A stretch of 64,000 nt of DNA from Bacteroidota bacterium (GCA_016713525.1 JADJOZ010000001.1:124001-188000); one strand, 5' to 3'; shown: positions 36,901 to 47,023, counted from the stretch's first letter. Notes: generated by a model from the letters alone, not told the origin. Numbers and translations: made by a program.

Positions 36901-39551
36901 TCAGTTTAGAATAAGTTTCGAAGTGTGAATGTACAGATCATTCCGCACTTTCACAAGATACATTCCTGCATCTAAATTTGATGTGTCAATCCTTTCACCG
37001 GATTTATAGTCTCTAATCTCTTTCACCATTTTTCCGGAAATATCAAATATTGAAATTTGCTGATTGGAATTGTTCCCCGAAATAATGTAGAAGTAATTTT
37101 TCGCAGGGTTAGGAATAAGCTGATAATTTCCAGCCGATCCTTCTGAAATTCCTGTTGGTGCAACTACAAGATTCGTGGTTGTGTTGGTAATAATCGGAGC
37201 ATTGAAATCGAAATAAATTGCAGCAGTGTTTTGAATGGTTTGGCCTACGTTTAATCCCTGATCAATTTTCACCTTGTATTGCACATAGCCGTGACTGTTA
37301 GGTTCATCATTGGTTGAATCGGGCAGGTTAATATTAGGGAAATTGAATTTTATTCCGTTACCTGTAACCTGAGTAAAAACATCGTGACTTGATTGTAAAT
37401 AGGTGAATGTTGATTCCTGCAGTTTGGAATCTAACGTATCTGTAATTACAATGTTGATTGCAGGTGCATTTCCAGTATTTTGAAAGTGAATGGTATAGGT
37501 TAACCATTCAGTAGTATTTGCAATAATATTCACCGGATTAGCTTCTTTGAAATTGGGATCAAAACTGTTCCATACAGTAAAGCAATGTGTGTAGGTATTA
37601 TTCAAGGGATTTAGATCACCTGAAAGTAAAGTCACATTAACGGTAAAACATACATCGGGAATACCAAGTGTATTCGTATCGGTGGTCATGTAAAATTTAA
37701 AGGCATTATAAATATCAATTGCACCAAAATCAGCAATGGTATAAGTTAAGGAATTGGGGGTTACCACCGGGACTTCACTTCCCGGGAAGATTCCGGCAAA
37801 TTGAGCAGGACCAGCAAAGAAAACTGTAACAGTTCCTGAAGTTCCGGATGCACAATTCAAATTATAAACCTGTGTGATATCACCCGCAATGACATTCAGA
37901 AGGGTAGTTTGTGTTGGCCGGAATATTCCTGAGTCCTGAACAATAGTGTGAATTCCTAAATCATCCTGCATTTTACATTGCAAACCGAAATCCATATTTA
38001 AATCAACAGAATCAAGTGTAGTAAGAATAGATTGATGCGCACCGGATACTGGACACAAAACTTCAAAAGGCATATTGGTGGTATCAACCGAATAGGTATA
38101 AGTCCCTAAAGGAGCTTCGAAATCATATTGACCACTTGGAAGTGTAACATTCTGTTGAATCAGATTCCCTGACTGATACAAATTAATTTTTAAGGTTTTT
38201 GATACCGATTCACCGGGTTCATCAACACAGTTAGAATTATTATCTGCATAAACTTTACCGGCAATGTTTAAATAAAAATCGCAAGCATTGGAATTGAAAA
38301 TATCACAAACAGGCAATGACGATAATGGTGGAATACTTTTAGTTACCTGACCATAATTTGGAATACAATTCACAGCTGTATTTTGAAAATTGAAATTGCC
38401 AATTTTCTAAGTTTTGGTAAACAGGTTAATTGTGGATTATTATCAATATAACAATAATCTATAGTGTCTGGCAATTCAGGAATTGAAGTCAACCAAGAAT
38501 ATCTTGCACTAAAATATTTAACAGTTGAAGGTAATGGAGGCAGTGATTGAATTCCGGGACTACCCTGTAAATAAAAATTAGTCAGGCCAGGTGGGAATAG
38601 AGGTACAGAGGTTAGTAAAGGGTTCAACTCCAAGTTTAAAGTTTTTAGTGTGGATGGAAAGACAGGTAAAAAAAGATCTGATAGTGTTATATACCAGATT
38701 AACTAGCCCCTGTAGGTAAAACCGGAGGAACTATAAATCCAGAATTTCCAAACTCAAGTGATGTAATAGATGTCGGAAGTGTTGTTGGCAATGCAGTAAA
38801 TTCCGTACCAGAAACTATTAAAGAGTCGAGTTGTGTTGGTAATGTTGGGAGTACTACAAATTGATTGTAACTGATGTCTAAAACATTCAGGCCAGCAGGT
38901 AAAGTGGCTACAGAGGTAAGTTGATTTACTTTAACGAATAACCTGATCAACGAGGCCGGAAGTGAAGGCAAGGCTGTTAGCTGATTTTGCTTCACTTCCA
39001 ATGTAATTAAAGATGGAGGAAGGTTTGGTAAAGAAGTTAAATTATTGTTGGTTGCAAGTAATTGAATCAAACTTGTAGGTAAAACAGGTAAATTGGACAG
39101 CGAATTGGTGCGACAATCGAAATAAATCAAAGAGTTAGGCAAAGTACCAATTGAAGTTAAATTGTTGTGACTGCACCTGATCCAAACAGCACCGGGGGTA
39201 CAGTTAACATGGTTGTCAAATAATTATGACTAATATCCAGAATTGTGATAGTAGCTGGTAAATTATTTAATGAAGTTAAATTGTTGCCAAAACAATATAA
39301 TGTATCCAGATTGTCGAAATACTCAATTCCGGAAATGTCAGTAATATTCTTGTTGTTGCAATCCACCTTAGTTGCAGTTGTAATCGATGAACATGTAGTA
39401 TCCATTTGGTTGCCATTCATACACGAACCGAAATTGGTTTGTAAGTAAGTTACAAAATTCGGGTCAGGAATGGTTACCCATTGGGCTATCGTTGAATTTG
39501 AAAACGCGGTCAATAAAATTGACAGAATGCAGAAGGAGATTATTTTTTCAT
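36901..39551 (-). CDS. Secreted leucine-rich-repeat protein with T9SS sorting domain (LRR2, multiple frame breaks)
   Basis: A paralogue of LRR1, about 880 residues when repaired. It has the same order: signal peptide, WVTIPDPNFVTYLQ / CMNGNQMDTTC module, 20-residue LRRs (LPNLPPSLITLEVKQNQLTA type), a GKVYADNNSNCVDEPGE SdrD-B-like segment, the DUF7619-like block (SFDPNFKEA ... EPNSHGYVQYKV) and a T9SS sorting domain ending YIHTSKLILN. I place the start at ATG 39551, where one extra A in the T6 run at 39543-39548 gives MKKIISFCILSILLTAF. Other breaks are a missing base at 39194-39198, an extra base at 38707-38710, an extra base at 38668-38674 and a missing base at 38403-38406. It is first in the cluster, 71 bases before the sigma gene. 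Confidence 0.82.
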
Positions 39552-39797
39552 GGCTAATGAATTTAGTCAAATGTAAACAAAAAGATTAAAATATCAAGTG
39601 TTAAGTATTTGATATGCAATATTTTATTAACAATTTTTCGCCTAATTATTTTGTATATTTGACACTGTTTTCTGGTTGTTTGCCAAATGTATTTTAGTAT
39701 AAAATATGACGAATTCATCTGAAATTCAGATTATTATCCTTCAATTTTCACAAATTTGCACGTTTAACTTACCTTTACCCGCATTCATACCAGAATT

Positions 39798-40739
39798 ATG
39801 ATTCTTAACATAAAAAATGTCACCAAACAGTACGCTACCCATAAGGCACTTGATCGTGTATCAATGGAAGTTCCTAAGGGAAGTGTATTCGGTTTGCTTG
39901 GACCAAATGGTGCTGGCAAAACCTCGCTCATCAGAATCATCAACCAAATTACCGCACCCGATGAAGGTGAGGTTTGGTTTAACGGCGAGAAACTAACTCA
40001 AAAACATATTGGCAGTATCGGTTATTTGCCTGAAGAACGCGGTCTGTATAAGAAAATGGAAGTGGGAGAGCAGGCATTGTATCTCGCACAGTTAAAAGGG
40101 ATTAGTCGACAAGATGCTGTTACTAAATTGAGGTATTGGTTCGATAAATTCGAGCTGAATGGCTGGTGGAGAAAAAAAGTTGAAGAACTAAGTAAAGGAA
40201 TGCAACAGAAAGTGCAATTTATAATTACTGTTTTGCATGAACCACAACTCCTCATTTTAGATGAACCATTTACCGGTTTTGATCCGATAAATGCAAATCT
40301 GATTAAAGATGAATTGTTAGCACTAAAGGAAAAAGGTACCACTATTATTTTATCTACTCACAGGATGGAATCAGTTGAGGAGTTATGCAGTCATATTGCA
40401 CTCATCAACCGCTCCAATAAGATCCTGGATGGATCAGTGACTGATATCCGCAAACAATTCAAATCGGATAAATATGAAATCGATTATAAAGGAAATGGTA
40501 TTGCTTTTGCCAATGCCTTGTGGGCAGGATTTGAATTGGTGTCCCATGAGCCTCATGGCGATTTAATTCGTGCTGTTGTAAGAATGGGAAATGGTGCCAA
40601 AACAAATGATTTGCTGGCTGCACTCATTCCAAATGTCGAAATTCATTCTTTCCGCGAAATTGTTCCCGGTATGAGCGATATTTTTATCTCTATAGTAAAG
40701 GAAAATAATTTAATGGAACCTGTAGCAACTGATTTATGA
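39798..40739 (+). CDS. ABC exporter ATP-binding protein (NatA-like)
   Basis: A 313-residue ATPase. Walker A is GLLGPNGAGKTSLI (about residues 32-45), the signature LSKGMQQKVQFI, Walker B LLILDEPFTGFDP, and the switch His lies in IILSTHRMESVEE. A C-terminal about 90-residue domain (KYEIDYKGNGIAFANAL onward) is typical of NatA/CcmA-like ABC-2 exporters with a regulatory tail. It overlaps its permease gene by four bases (ATGA), forming a two-gene exporter. Family members export sodium, drugs or lipids; the substrate is not readable here. It diverges from the LRR cluster across 247 bases. Confidence 0.93.
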   Translation: MILNIKNVTKQYATHKALDRVSMEVPKGSVFGLLGPNGAGKTSLIRIINQITAPDEGEVWFNGEKLTQKHIGSIGYLPEERGLYKKMEVGEQALYLAQLKGISRQDAVTKLRYWFDKFELNGWWRKKVEELSKGMQQKVQFIITVLHEPQLLILDEPFTGFDPINANLIKDELLALKEKGTTIILSTHRMESVEELCSHIALINRSNKILDGSVTDIRKQFKSDKYEIDYKGNGIAFANALWAGFELVSHEPHGDLIRAVVRMGNGAKTNDLLAALIPNVEIHSFREIVPGMSDIFISIVKENNLMEPVATDL

Positions 40740-42070
40740 GCATAATAACACTTATTATAAAACGCGAATATCTGACCCGTGTTCAGAAGAAGTCATTTAT
40801 CATTATGACTTTGCTTGGTCCAATTCTTATGGCTTCCATTTTTATTATACCGGTTCTGATGGCCAAATATGATGAGAATGAGGTGTCCAAAATCCAGGTG
40901 ATCGATGAATCCGGAATGTTTAAAAATAAGCTTGCCGATTCTCAAAGTATGGCTTTTGAATTAGACACGTTTTCTCTGCCTGTTGCAAAAACTATTTTTG
41001 ATCCCGAGAAACACACAGCCATCCTCTATATTCCGGAAAATGTAATGACTAATGCATCTTCTGTAATGTTATTCTCTGCCAAACAACCTAATATAAACCT
41101 GGTAACCACAATCGAGCGAACCATTCAAAAGGAGATTGAAAATGTAAAGCTCAAAAATCAGGGAATCAATCAGGAGACACTTGATCAGATTAAGACTAAA
41201 GTTAAAATCAATACCAGAACACTAACCGATAAAGGTGAAGAAGAAACCAATGCGGGACTAACTACTGCTGTCGGACTTATTGGCGGGTTATTGATTTACA
41301 TGTTTATCTTCCTTTATGGTGCCCAGGTGATGCGGGGTGTTATTGAAGAAAAAACAAATCGAATTGTTGAAGTTATTATTTCTTCTGTTCGCCCGTTTCA
41401 GTTAATGATGGGAAAGATTATAGGAATAGCATTGGTAGGATTAACACAATTTCTACTATGGATTGTTTTAACTATGACAATTTCATCTGTGGTTACCAAT
41501 CTTTTTGTCGATAAAAAACAAATGCAGGAACAAATGATGAGCCGACAATCTCCATTGGGCACTCCATTGCCGGAATCAGTTGAAGATGGTGCTCAGGTTG
41601 CTGAAGATAATGTCACTGCCTCCATTTTCGGATCATTGGAATCCTTGAACGTCCCAGTGCTGATCGGAGCATTTATTTTTTATTTTTTGGGTGGCTATTT
41701 GTTGTATGGTGCCTTGTTTGCAGCAATTGGTGCTGCTGTTGATGGTGAATCTGATACGCAACAATTCATGCTGCCGATTACTATTCCATTAATACTTTCA
41801 TTTATTGTTGCTCAAAGCATCCTTCAAAATCCGGAAAGCAAAATAGGTTTCTGGTTTTCTATGATACCCTTCACTTCACCGGTAGTGATGATGGTGAGAA
41901 TCCCTTTCGGTGTAGCACCATGGGAAATTATTTTGTCAATGGCATTACTGATTTTAGGATTCGTTGCAACTACCTGGGTGGCCGGTCGTATTTACCGAAC
42001 CGGTATTCTTATGTATGGTAAAAAAGTAAATTGGAGAGAATTGGGTAAGTGGCTATTTTACAAGGAATAG
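40736..42070 (+). CDS. ABC-2 type exporter permease (NatB-like)
   Basis: A 444-residue inner-membrane permease paired with the preceding ATPase. One N-terminal membrane segment (about residues 20-42) is followed by a long extracytoplasmic loop (about 45-175). A cluster of five to six helices then begins at about residue 180 (TAVGLIGGLLIYMFIFLYG) with the ABC-2 coupling element GVIEEKTNRIVEVIISSVRPFQLMMGKI. A cytoplasmic insert lies around 260-300, and the last helices end at about 425. The topology matches the NatB/YhaP group of Na+ or antibiotic exporters. The start overlaps the ATPase stop, indicating translational coupling. Confidence 0.92.
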   Translation: MSIITLIIKREYLTRVQKKSFIIMTLLGPILMASIFIIPVLMAKYDENEVSKIQVIDESGMFKNKLADSQSMAFELDTFSLPVAKTIFDPEKHTAILYIPENVMTNASSVMLFSAKQPNINLVTTIERTIQKEIENVKLKNQGINQETLDQIKTKVKINTRTLTDKGEEETNAGLTTAVGLIGGLLIYMFIFLYGAQVMRGVIEEKTNRIVEVIISSVRPFQLMMGKIIGIALVGLTQFLLWIVLTMTISSVVTNLFVDKKQMQEQMMSRQSPLGTPLPESVEDGAQVAEDNVTASIFGSLESLNVPVLIGAFIFYFLGGYLLYGALFAAIGAAVDGESDTQQFMLPITIPLILSFIVAQSILQNPESKIGFWFSMIPFTSPVVMMVRIPFGVAPWEIILSMALLILGFVATTWVAGRIYRTGILMYGKKVNWRELGKWLFYKE

Positions 42071-42124
42071 AATTTTGGTGAAATTATTGTGTGGAAGTTG
42101 TTTTAAGATTTTGACTCCTTACTT

Positions 42125-43060
42125 ATGAAACTAGCAGTACTTGATCTTGGTACAAATACTTTTCATCTGCTTATAGCGGAAGTGAAAAAGGATTGTACCT
42201 GGAGTAAAGTATTGAATGAAAGAGTTACCGTAAAGTTAGGCAAAGGTGGAATTGGAAATAATATCATTACCAAAAGCTCTTATACCAGAGGTATGAAAGC
42301 CTTGGAAAGATTTAGCTTTGAAATTAAGAAACATAAAATAAAAAAAGTATTTGCCTTTGGAACCGCTGCACTTCGGAATGCTCAGAATGGCCCCGATTTT
42401 GTAAAAGAAGCCCGCAAGAAATATGGTATAACCATAAATCTGATAGATGGTATAAAGGAAGCTGAGTTTATTTGTGATGGGGTCAGACAAGCAGTTAAGC
42501 TAGACAAAGAACGCGCACTTATTATGGATATAGGTGGTGGTAGTGTTGAATTTATTATAGCTGACCAGAAAAAAGTATTCTGGAAGCACAGCTTTAAAAC
42601 CGGTGCAGCATTATTGCAGGCAAATTTTCCTATGTCGGATCCATTAACAATTTCTGAACGCCGGAGAATTGAAGGTTATCTGGCTAATGAATTTGTTCCG
42701 CTGTTTCATGCTGTTCGCAAATATAATCCTGCTAAGCTTGTCGGTGCTGCAGGTTCATTCGAAACGTTTTCATCCATGATAGCATTTCGGTTTGATCAGA
42801 AAAGTAACATGAATAATAAATTAGAAAAACAACTTAATTGGACTCATGTCCGGAAAATTTATCAGGAATTGATAAGTTCTACGACTGAAGAAAGAAAAAA
42901 AATGAAAGGTCTCGTAAAAATGCGTGTTGATATGATTGTTATGGCATCAGTTTTGCTTCATGTGGTGTCTGCCAAAACCGGTTTAAAAAATCTGATTGTT
43001 TCTTCCTACTCGCTGAAAGAAGGTGCCCTCTATCAAATAATTAATAAAAATAAATTCTAA
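42125..43060 (+). CDS. Ppx/GppA-family exopolyphosphatase/phosphatase
   Basis: A 311-residue actin-fold phosphatase acting on polyphosphate or pppGpp. The phosphate-binding motifs are LDLGTNTFHLLIAEV (residues 5-19), FGTAALRNAQNG, the catalytic Glu region IDGIKEAEFICDGV, DIGGGSVEFIIAD and VGAAGSFETFSSM. It has only the two core domains without the C-terminal HD extension, as in short Ppx2-like forms. Its stop codon is followed after one base by the 7-bp tandem repeat that fills the gap to the response-regulator gene. Confidence 0.92.
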   Translation: MKLAVLDLGTNTFHLLIAEVKKDCTWSKVLNERVTVKLGKGGIGNNIITKSSYTRGMKALERFSFEIKKHKIKKVFAFGTAALRNAQNGPDFVKEARKKYGITINLIDGIKEAEFICDGVRQAVKLDKERALIMDIGGGSVEFIIADQKKVFWKHSFKTGAALLQANFPMSDPLTISERRRIEGYLANEFVPLFHAVRKYNPAKLVGAAGSFETFSSMIAFRFDQKSNMNNKLEKQLNWTHVRKIYQELISSTTEERKKMKGLVKMRVDMIVMASVLLHVVSAKTGLKNLIVSSYSLKEGALYQIINKNKF

Positions 43061-43061
43061 A

Positions 43062-43151
43062 AATCCTTAATCCTTAATCCTTAATCCTTAATCCTTAATT
43101 CTTAATCCTTAATTCTTAATCCTTAATTCTTAATCCTTAATCCTTAATCCT
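43062..43151 (+). repeat. Heptanucleotide tandem repeat (AATCCTT/AATTCTT) x12.9
   Basis: Twelve full 7-base units plus a partial thirteenth. Nine units are AATCCTT, and units 6, 8 and 10 are AATTCTT, giving an alternating pattern in the middle. The array begins one base after the Ppx/GppA stop and ends six bases before the start codon of the regulator, so it is the whole intergenic region. Because 7 is not a multiple of 3, TAA occurs in all three frames. A change in unit number would alter leader length rather than any reading frame. Similar TTAATCC strings occur between genes in other Bacteroidota, from memory. Confidence 0.97.
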
Positions 43152-43157
43152 GCTACA

Positions 43158-44321
43158 ATGTCTCGTATTTTAGTAATTGACGACGAAAAAAGTATTCGTA
43201 ATACCCTTAAAGAAATTCTTACCTATGAAGGTTTCGAAGTAGTTGAAGCTCAGGATGGAATGGAGGGTCTTAAGTTTGTTGAGAAGGAAAAGTTCGATAT
43301 TATATTATCAGATATAAAAATGCCTAAGATGGATGGCATTGAAGTATTGGAAAAACTTCAGGAACTTTCACCTGAAACTCCGGTGGTGATGATTTCCGGA
43401 CACGGAAATATTGATACCGCAGTCGAGGCTATTCGTAAAGGTGCATTCGATTATATTTCAAAGCCACTCGATTTAAACCGGATGCTAGTTACCATCCGAA
43501 ATGCGATGGACCGCTCTTCATTGGTGAAGGAAACAAAAACACTAAAACGAAAAATCTATAAAACAACAGAAATTGTTGGTGAATCAGAACCTATCCAAGT
43601 TATTAAGGAAATGATAGATAAGGTAGCACCTACGGAAGCCAGAGTACTCATTACCGGAGGAAATGGTTCAGGGAAGGAACTTGTTGCCAGATGGATTCAT
43701 GAAAAAAGTAACCGATCCGCAGCACCAATTGTGGAAGTTAATTGTGCCGCTATTCCTTCTGAACTAATCGAGAGTGAATTATTCGGTCATGAAAAAGGAT
43801 CATTTACTTCGGCAATTAAACAAAGGATAGGGAAGTTTGAGCAGGCTAATAGCGGAACTTTATTCCTCGACGAAATTGGAGATATGTCACTTTCAGCACA
43901 GGCGAAAGTGTTGCGTGTTTTGCAAGACGGAAAAATAACAAGAGTAGGAGGGGAGAAAGATTTTTCGGTGAACGTCAGAATAATTGCTGCTACCAATAAG
44001 GACCTGAGAAGTGAAATTGAGAAAGGTAATTTTCGGGAAGATCTCTATCACCGTTTGAGCGTGATTGTTATTCACGTACCTTCACTCAATGAAAGAAGAG
44101 ACGATATTCCTCTTTTGGCTGATTATTTCTTACAGCTTATTTGTCAGGAATATGGTATGCCAGTTAAAGAGTTTACCAAAGATGCTTTGGAAGAACTTAA
44201 AAAAATCGACTGGACAGGAAATATCCGTGAGTTACGAAATGTAGTTGAGCGGTTAATCATACTATGCGACAAGCAGATCACAGCCAAGGATGTGGTTAGT
44301 TTTGGTGTTGTGAGAAAGTAA
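43158..44321 (+). CDS. NtrC/AtoC-like response regulator lacking a C-terminal HTH
   Basis: A 387-residue protein. The receiver domain (residues 1-120) has the DD pair in VIDDEKS, the phosphoacceptor Asp in ILSDIKMPKMDG and the conserved Lys in YISKPLD. The AAA+ domain (about 140-375) has Walker A GGNGSGKELVA, Walker B LFLDEIGDMSL and an arginine-finger region. The sigma-54 contact loop reads GSFTSA instead of the classical GAFTGA. The protein ends soon after RELRNVVERLIILCDKQITAKDVVSFGVV, without the Fis-type DNA-binding helices. It may therefore act without specific DNA binding or with a partner. Its start codon lies directly after a 7-bp tandem repeat, and no histidine kinase gene is adjacent. 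Confidence 0.93.
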   Translation: MSRILVIDDEKSIRNTLKEILTYEGFEVVEAQDGMEGLKFVEKEKFDIILSDIKMPKMDGIEVLEKLQELSPETPVVMISGHGNIDTAVEAIRKGAFDYISKPLDLNRMLVTIRNAMDRSSLVKETKTLKRKIYKTTEIVGESEPIQVIKEMIDKVAPTEARVLITGGNGSGKELVARWIHEKSNRSAAPIVEVNCAAIPSELIESELFGHEKGSFTSAIKQRIGKFEQANSGTLFLDEIGDMSLSAQAKVLRVLQDGKITRVGGEKDFSVNVRIIAATNKDLRSEIEKGNFREDLYHRLSVIVIHVPSLNERRDDIPLLADYFLQLICQEYGMPVKEFTKDALEELKKIDWTGNIRELRNVVERLIILCDKQITAKDVVSFGVVRK

Positions 44322-44413
44322 AGCTCATCTAAATAACCGGTTTATTGATAGTTTCCATTATATCCGACAACTGCTACCCGTAATGGGAGGTCAGTTGTGC
44401 TGATAAATGTTTC

Positions 44414-47023
44414 TTATAACTCCGAAACCAGTTTGTAACCCATTTTTAACGCAGCATCTAAACCATGGCTGTTTTTTCCACCTGCAGTTGCATAAAATGG
44501 TTGTCCGCCGCCACCGCCCTGAATTTCTTTAGCGATGTTTCTGATCAGATTTGACGCATTGATATTTTTTTCTTTAACAAGGTTGTCAGCTACAATGAGA
44601 GATATATGTGGTTTGCCATCGACTTCTGCACCCAGTAAAAGAACTAAGTTTTCTATCTGATTGCGCATATCAAATGAGAGTCCTTTAATTGCATCTGCAG
44701 AAGATAATTCAATTTTTTCGCAGATTACATTCATTCCATTCAAGGAAACAGCCTTTGATTTCAACTGTTCACGGATTACAGATGCTTTCTCTGTTAAGAA
44801 TTGTTCCAGCTGTTGTTGCAGAGTAGTTTTTTCATCTAACAACGACTGAATGCCTTTCAAAGGTTCATTTGGATTCTTCAAAAGCAACTTAATTTCATTC
44901 AGCTCTTTAGTCTGTTGGCGGATTAAATTTTCAGCTGCTTTGCCGGTTATGGCTTCAACCCTTCGTACTCCTGCTGCAACTGAACTTTCTGAAATAAATT
45001 TAAACAATCCTATTTCTCCTGTCGATTGTACATGTGTGCCACCACACAACTCAACTGAATATCCAGGATCAAATGTGATAACCCTTACATATTCTCCGTA
45101 TTTCTCACCAAAAAGGGCCATAGCTCCCATTTCCATAGCTTTGGCAACAGGTACATTGCGTTGTTCATTTAATCGGATATTTTCTCTGATCTTTTCATTC
45201 ACCATTATTTCAATACGCTCCAGTTCCTCATCGGTAACTTTTGTAAAATGTGAAAAATCGAATCGGGTTACATCCTCATTTACAAGTGAACCTTTTTGTG
45301 CAACATGTTTTCCTAAAACATCTCTCAATGCAGCATGCATTAAATGTGTTGCCGAGTGATTTGAAGTAATGGCCTTTCTTCTTCCTGAATCAACTGTTGC
45401 AGTAAAAGATGCTGATAAATTTTGAGGTAATTTTTCAGCATAATGTACTATAAGATTATTTTCTTTCTGTGTGTCTACAATCTTAATGGTTTCCTTGTCA
45501 TTGGACAATGTTCCGGTATCTCCAACCTGTCCGCCACTCTCTGCATAAAATGGAGTTACATTTAAAACTAACTGATAAAGCGTTTTGCCTTTGGTTTTTA
45601 CTTCACGATAGCGTACTATTTCTGAATTGGTAATCAGATCATCGTATCCTGTAAAATTAACGGGCTCTTCTTCCCGAACCTGAATCCAGTCACTGAGGTC
45701 CTTTTCAGCATCTGCTCTGGAACGGGTTTTTTGCTCCTGCATAGCTTTATTAAAGCCATCCATATCAACATCAAGTTGTTTCTCCCGAGCCATCAATTGT
45801 GTTAAATCAATTGGGAACCCGAAAGTGTCGAAGAGTTCGAATGCAAATTTTCCATCCACAGTTTTTCCTTCATACTGATCAAACTTCTTAATTCCGGTTT
45901 CAAGTGTTTTTAAGAATGAAATTTCTTCTTCCTGAATAACTCTCGCAATAAAATCCTGTTGAGAATCCAGTTCGGGAAACTGACCGGCAAATGTTTTTGC
46001 AAGTTCCGGAACCATATTACACAATACAGGTTCTCTGAAATTTAAAAAACTATAAGCATAACGTACTGCTCTTCTAAGAATTCTGCGTATTACATAGCCT
46101 GCTTTATTGTTGGAAGGAAGCTGTCCATCGGCAATTGCAAACGAAATTGCTCTGATATGATCTGCCATAACACGCATGGCAATGTCTGTTTTTTCTGAAG
46201 AGCCATATTTAATGCCGCATTTATTGCTGATAAATTGTATCATCGGTTGGAAAACGTCGGTGTCATAATTGCTGGTTTTTCCCTGCAATGCCATGCACAA
46301 ACGCTCAAATCCCATTCCGGTATCAACATGTTTAGCCGGCAATGGCTCCAATGATCCGTTTGCCAGTCTGTTGAATTGCATGAATACATTATTCCAGATT
46401 TCAATTACCTGAGGGTGGCTTTCATTTACCAAAGTTTTCCCATCTACCGCATTTCTTTGAGCATCGGTTCTTAAATCGACATGAATCTCAGAACAAGGGC
46501 CACAAGGTCCGGTGTCACCCATTTCCCAGAAATTATCTTTTTTATTGCCTTTCAGAATACGGTCTTCAGCAATCCATTGCTTCCAAAAATCATAAGCTTC
46601 CTGGTCGAAGTCCAATGATTCCTTCGCATCCCCCTCAAAAACAGTCACATACAATCTGTCTTTAGGAATTTTATAAACATTGGTCAGTAGATCCCAGGCC
46701 CAGGCGATGGCATCTTCTTTAAAATAATCACCAAACGACCAGTTCCCAAGCATTTCAAACATGGTGTGGTGGTAAGTGTCGACTCCAACTTCCTCAAGAT
46801 CATTGTGTTTGCCTGAAACACGTAAACATTTTTGAGTATTGGCAATACGCTTATATTTAACCGGACTATTGCCCAGGAATATGTCTTTAAACTGATTCAT
46901 TCCGGCATTGGTAAACATCAAGGTAGGATCATTTTTGATCACCATTGGTGCTGAAGCCACAATCTGGTGGCCTTTAGAAGCGAAATAATCGAGGAATGCT
47001 TTACGAATTTCTGTTGCTGTCAT
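44414..47023 (-). CDS. alaS: Alanyl-tRNA synthetase
   Basis: A full-length 869-residue class II synthetase that charges tRNA-Ala. The catalytic domain opens with TATEIRKAFLDYFASKGH and contains FTNAGMNQFKDIFLG (motif 2 region). The editing domain has NHSATHLMHAAL and, further on, the zinc/editing ligand motif VELCGGTHV. The C-terminal C-Ala region ends in the Gly-rich GGGGGQPFYATAGG helix boundary. Length and motifs are standard and no frame break is present, so this gene is a good control for sequence quality. It is divergent from the M23 peptidase gene, which lies 90 bases away. Confidence 0.97.
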   Translation of the reverse strand: MTATEIRKAFLDYFASKGHQIVASAPMVIKNDPTLMFTNAGMNQFKDIFLGNSPVKYKRIANTQKCLRVSGKHNDLEEVGVDTYHHTMFEMLGNWSFGDYFKEDAIAWAWDLLTNVYKIPKDRLYVTVFEGDAKESLDFDQEAYDFWKQWIAEDRILKGNKKDNFWEMGDTGPCGPCSEIHVDLRTDAQRNAVDGKTLVNESHPQVIEIWNNVFMQFNRLANGSLEPLPAKHVDTGMGFERLCMALQGKTSNYDTDVFQPMIQFISNKCGIKYGSSEKTDIAMRVMADHIRAISFAIADGQLPSNNKAGYVIRRILRRAVRYAYSFLNFREPVLCNMVPELAKTFAGQFPELDSQQDFIARVIQEEEISFLKTLETGIKKFDQYEGKTVDGKFAFELFDTFGFPIDLTQLMAREKQLDVDMDGFNKAMQEQKTRSRADAEKDLSDWIQVREEEPVNFTGYDDLITNSEIVRYREVKTKGKTLYQLVLNVTPFYAESGGQVGDTGTLSNDKETIKIVDTQKENNLIVHYAEKLPQNLSASFTATVDSGRRKAITSNHSATHLMHAALRDVLGKHVAQKGSLVNEDVTRFDFSHFTKVTDEELERIEIMVNEKIRENIRLNEQRNVPVAKAMEMGAMALFGEKYGEYVRVITFDPGYSVELCGGTHVQSTGEIGLFKFISESSVAAGVRRVEAITGKAAENLIRQQTKELNEIKLLLKNPNEPLKGIQSLLDEKTTLQQQLEQFLTEKASVIREQLKSKAVSLNGMNVICEKIELSSADAIKGLSFDMRNQIENLVLLLGAEVDGKPHISLIVADNLVKEKNINASNLIRNIAKEIQGGGGGQPFYATAGGKNSHGLDAALKMGYKLVSEL

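Noticed and set aside
43062..43151. CRISPR-like array
   Set aside because: The repeats are 7 bases with no spacers and no cas genes nearby; it is a simple tandem repeat.
44850..45359. 169-codon plus-strand frame inside alaS
   Set aside because: It is antisense to an intact, highly conserved synthetase and has no recognisable protein features.
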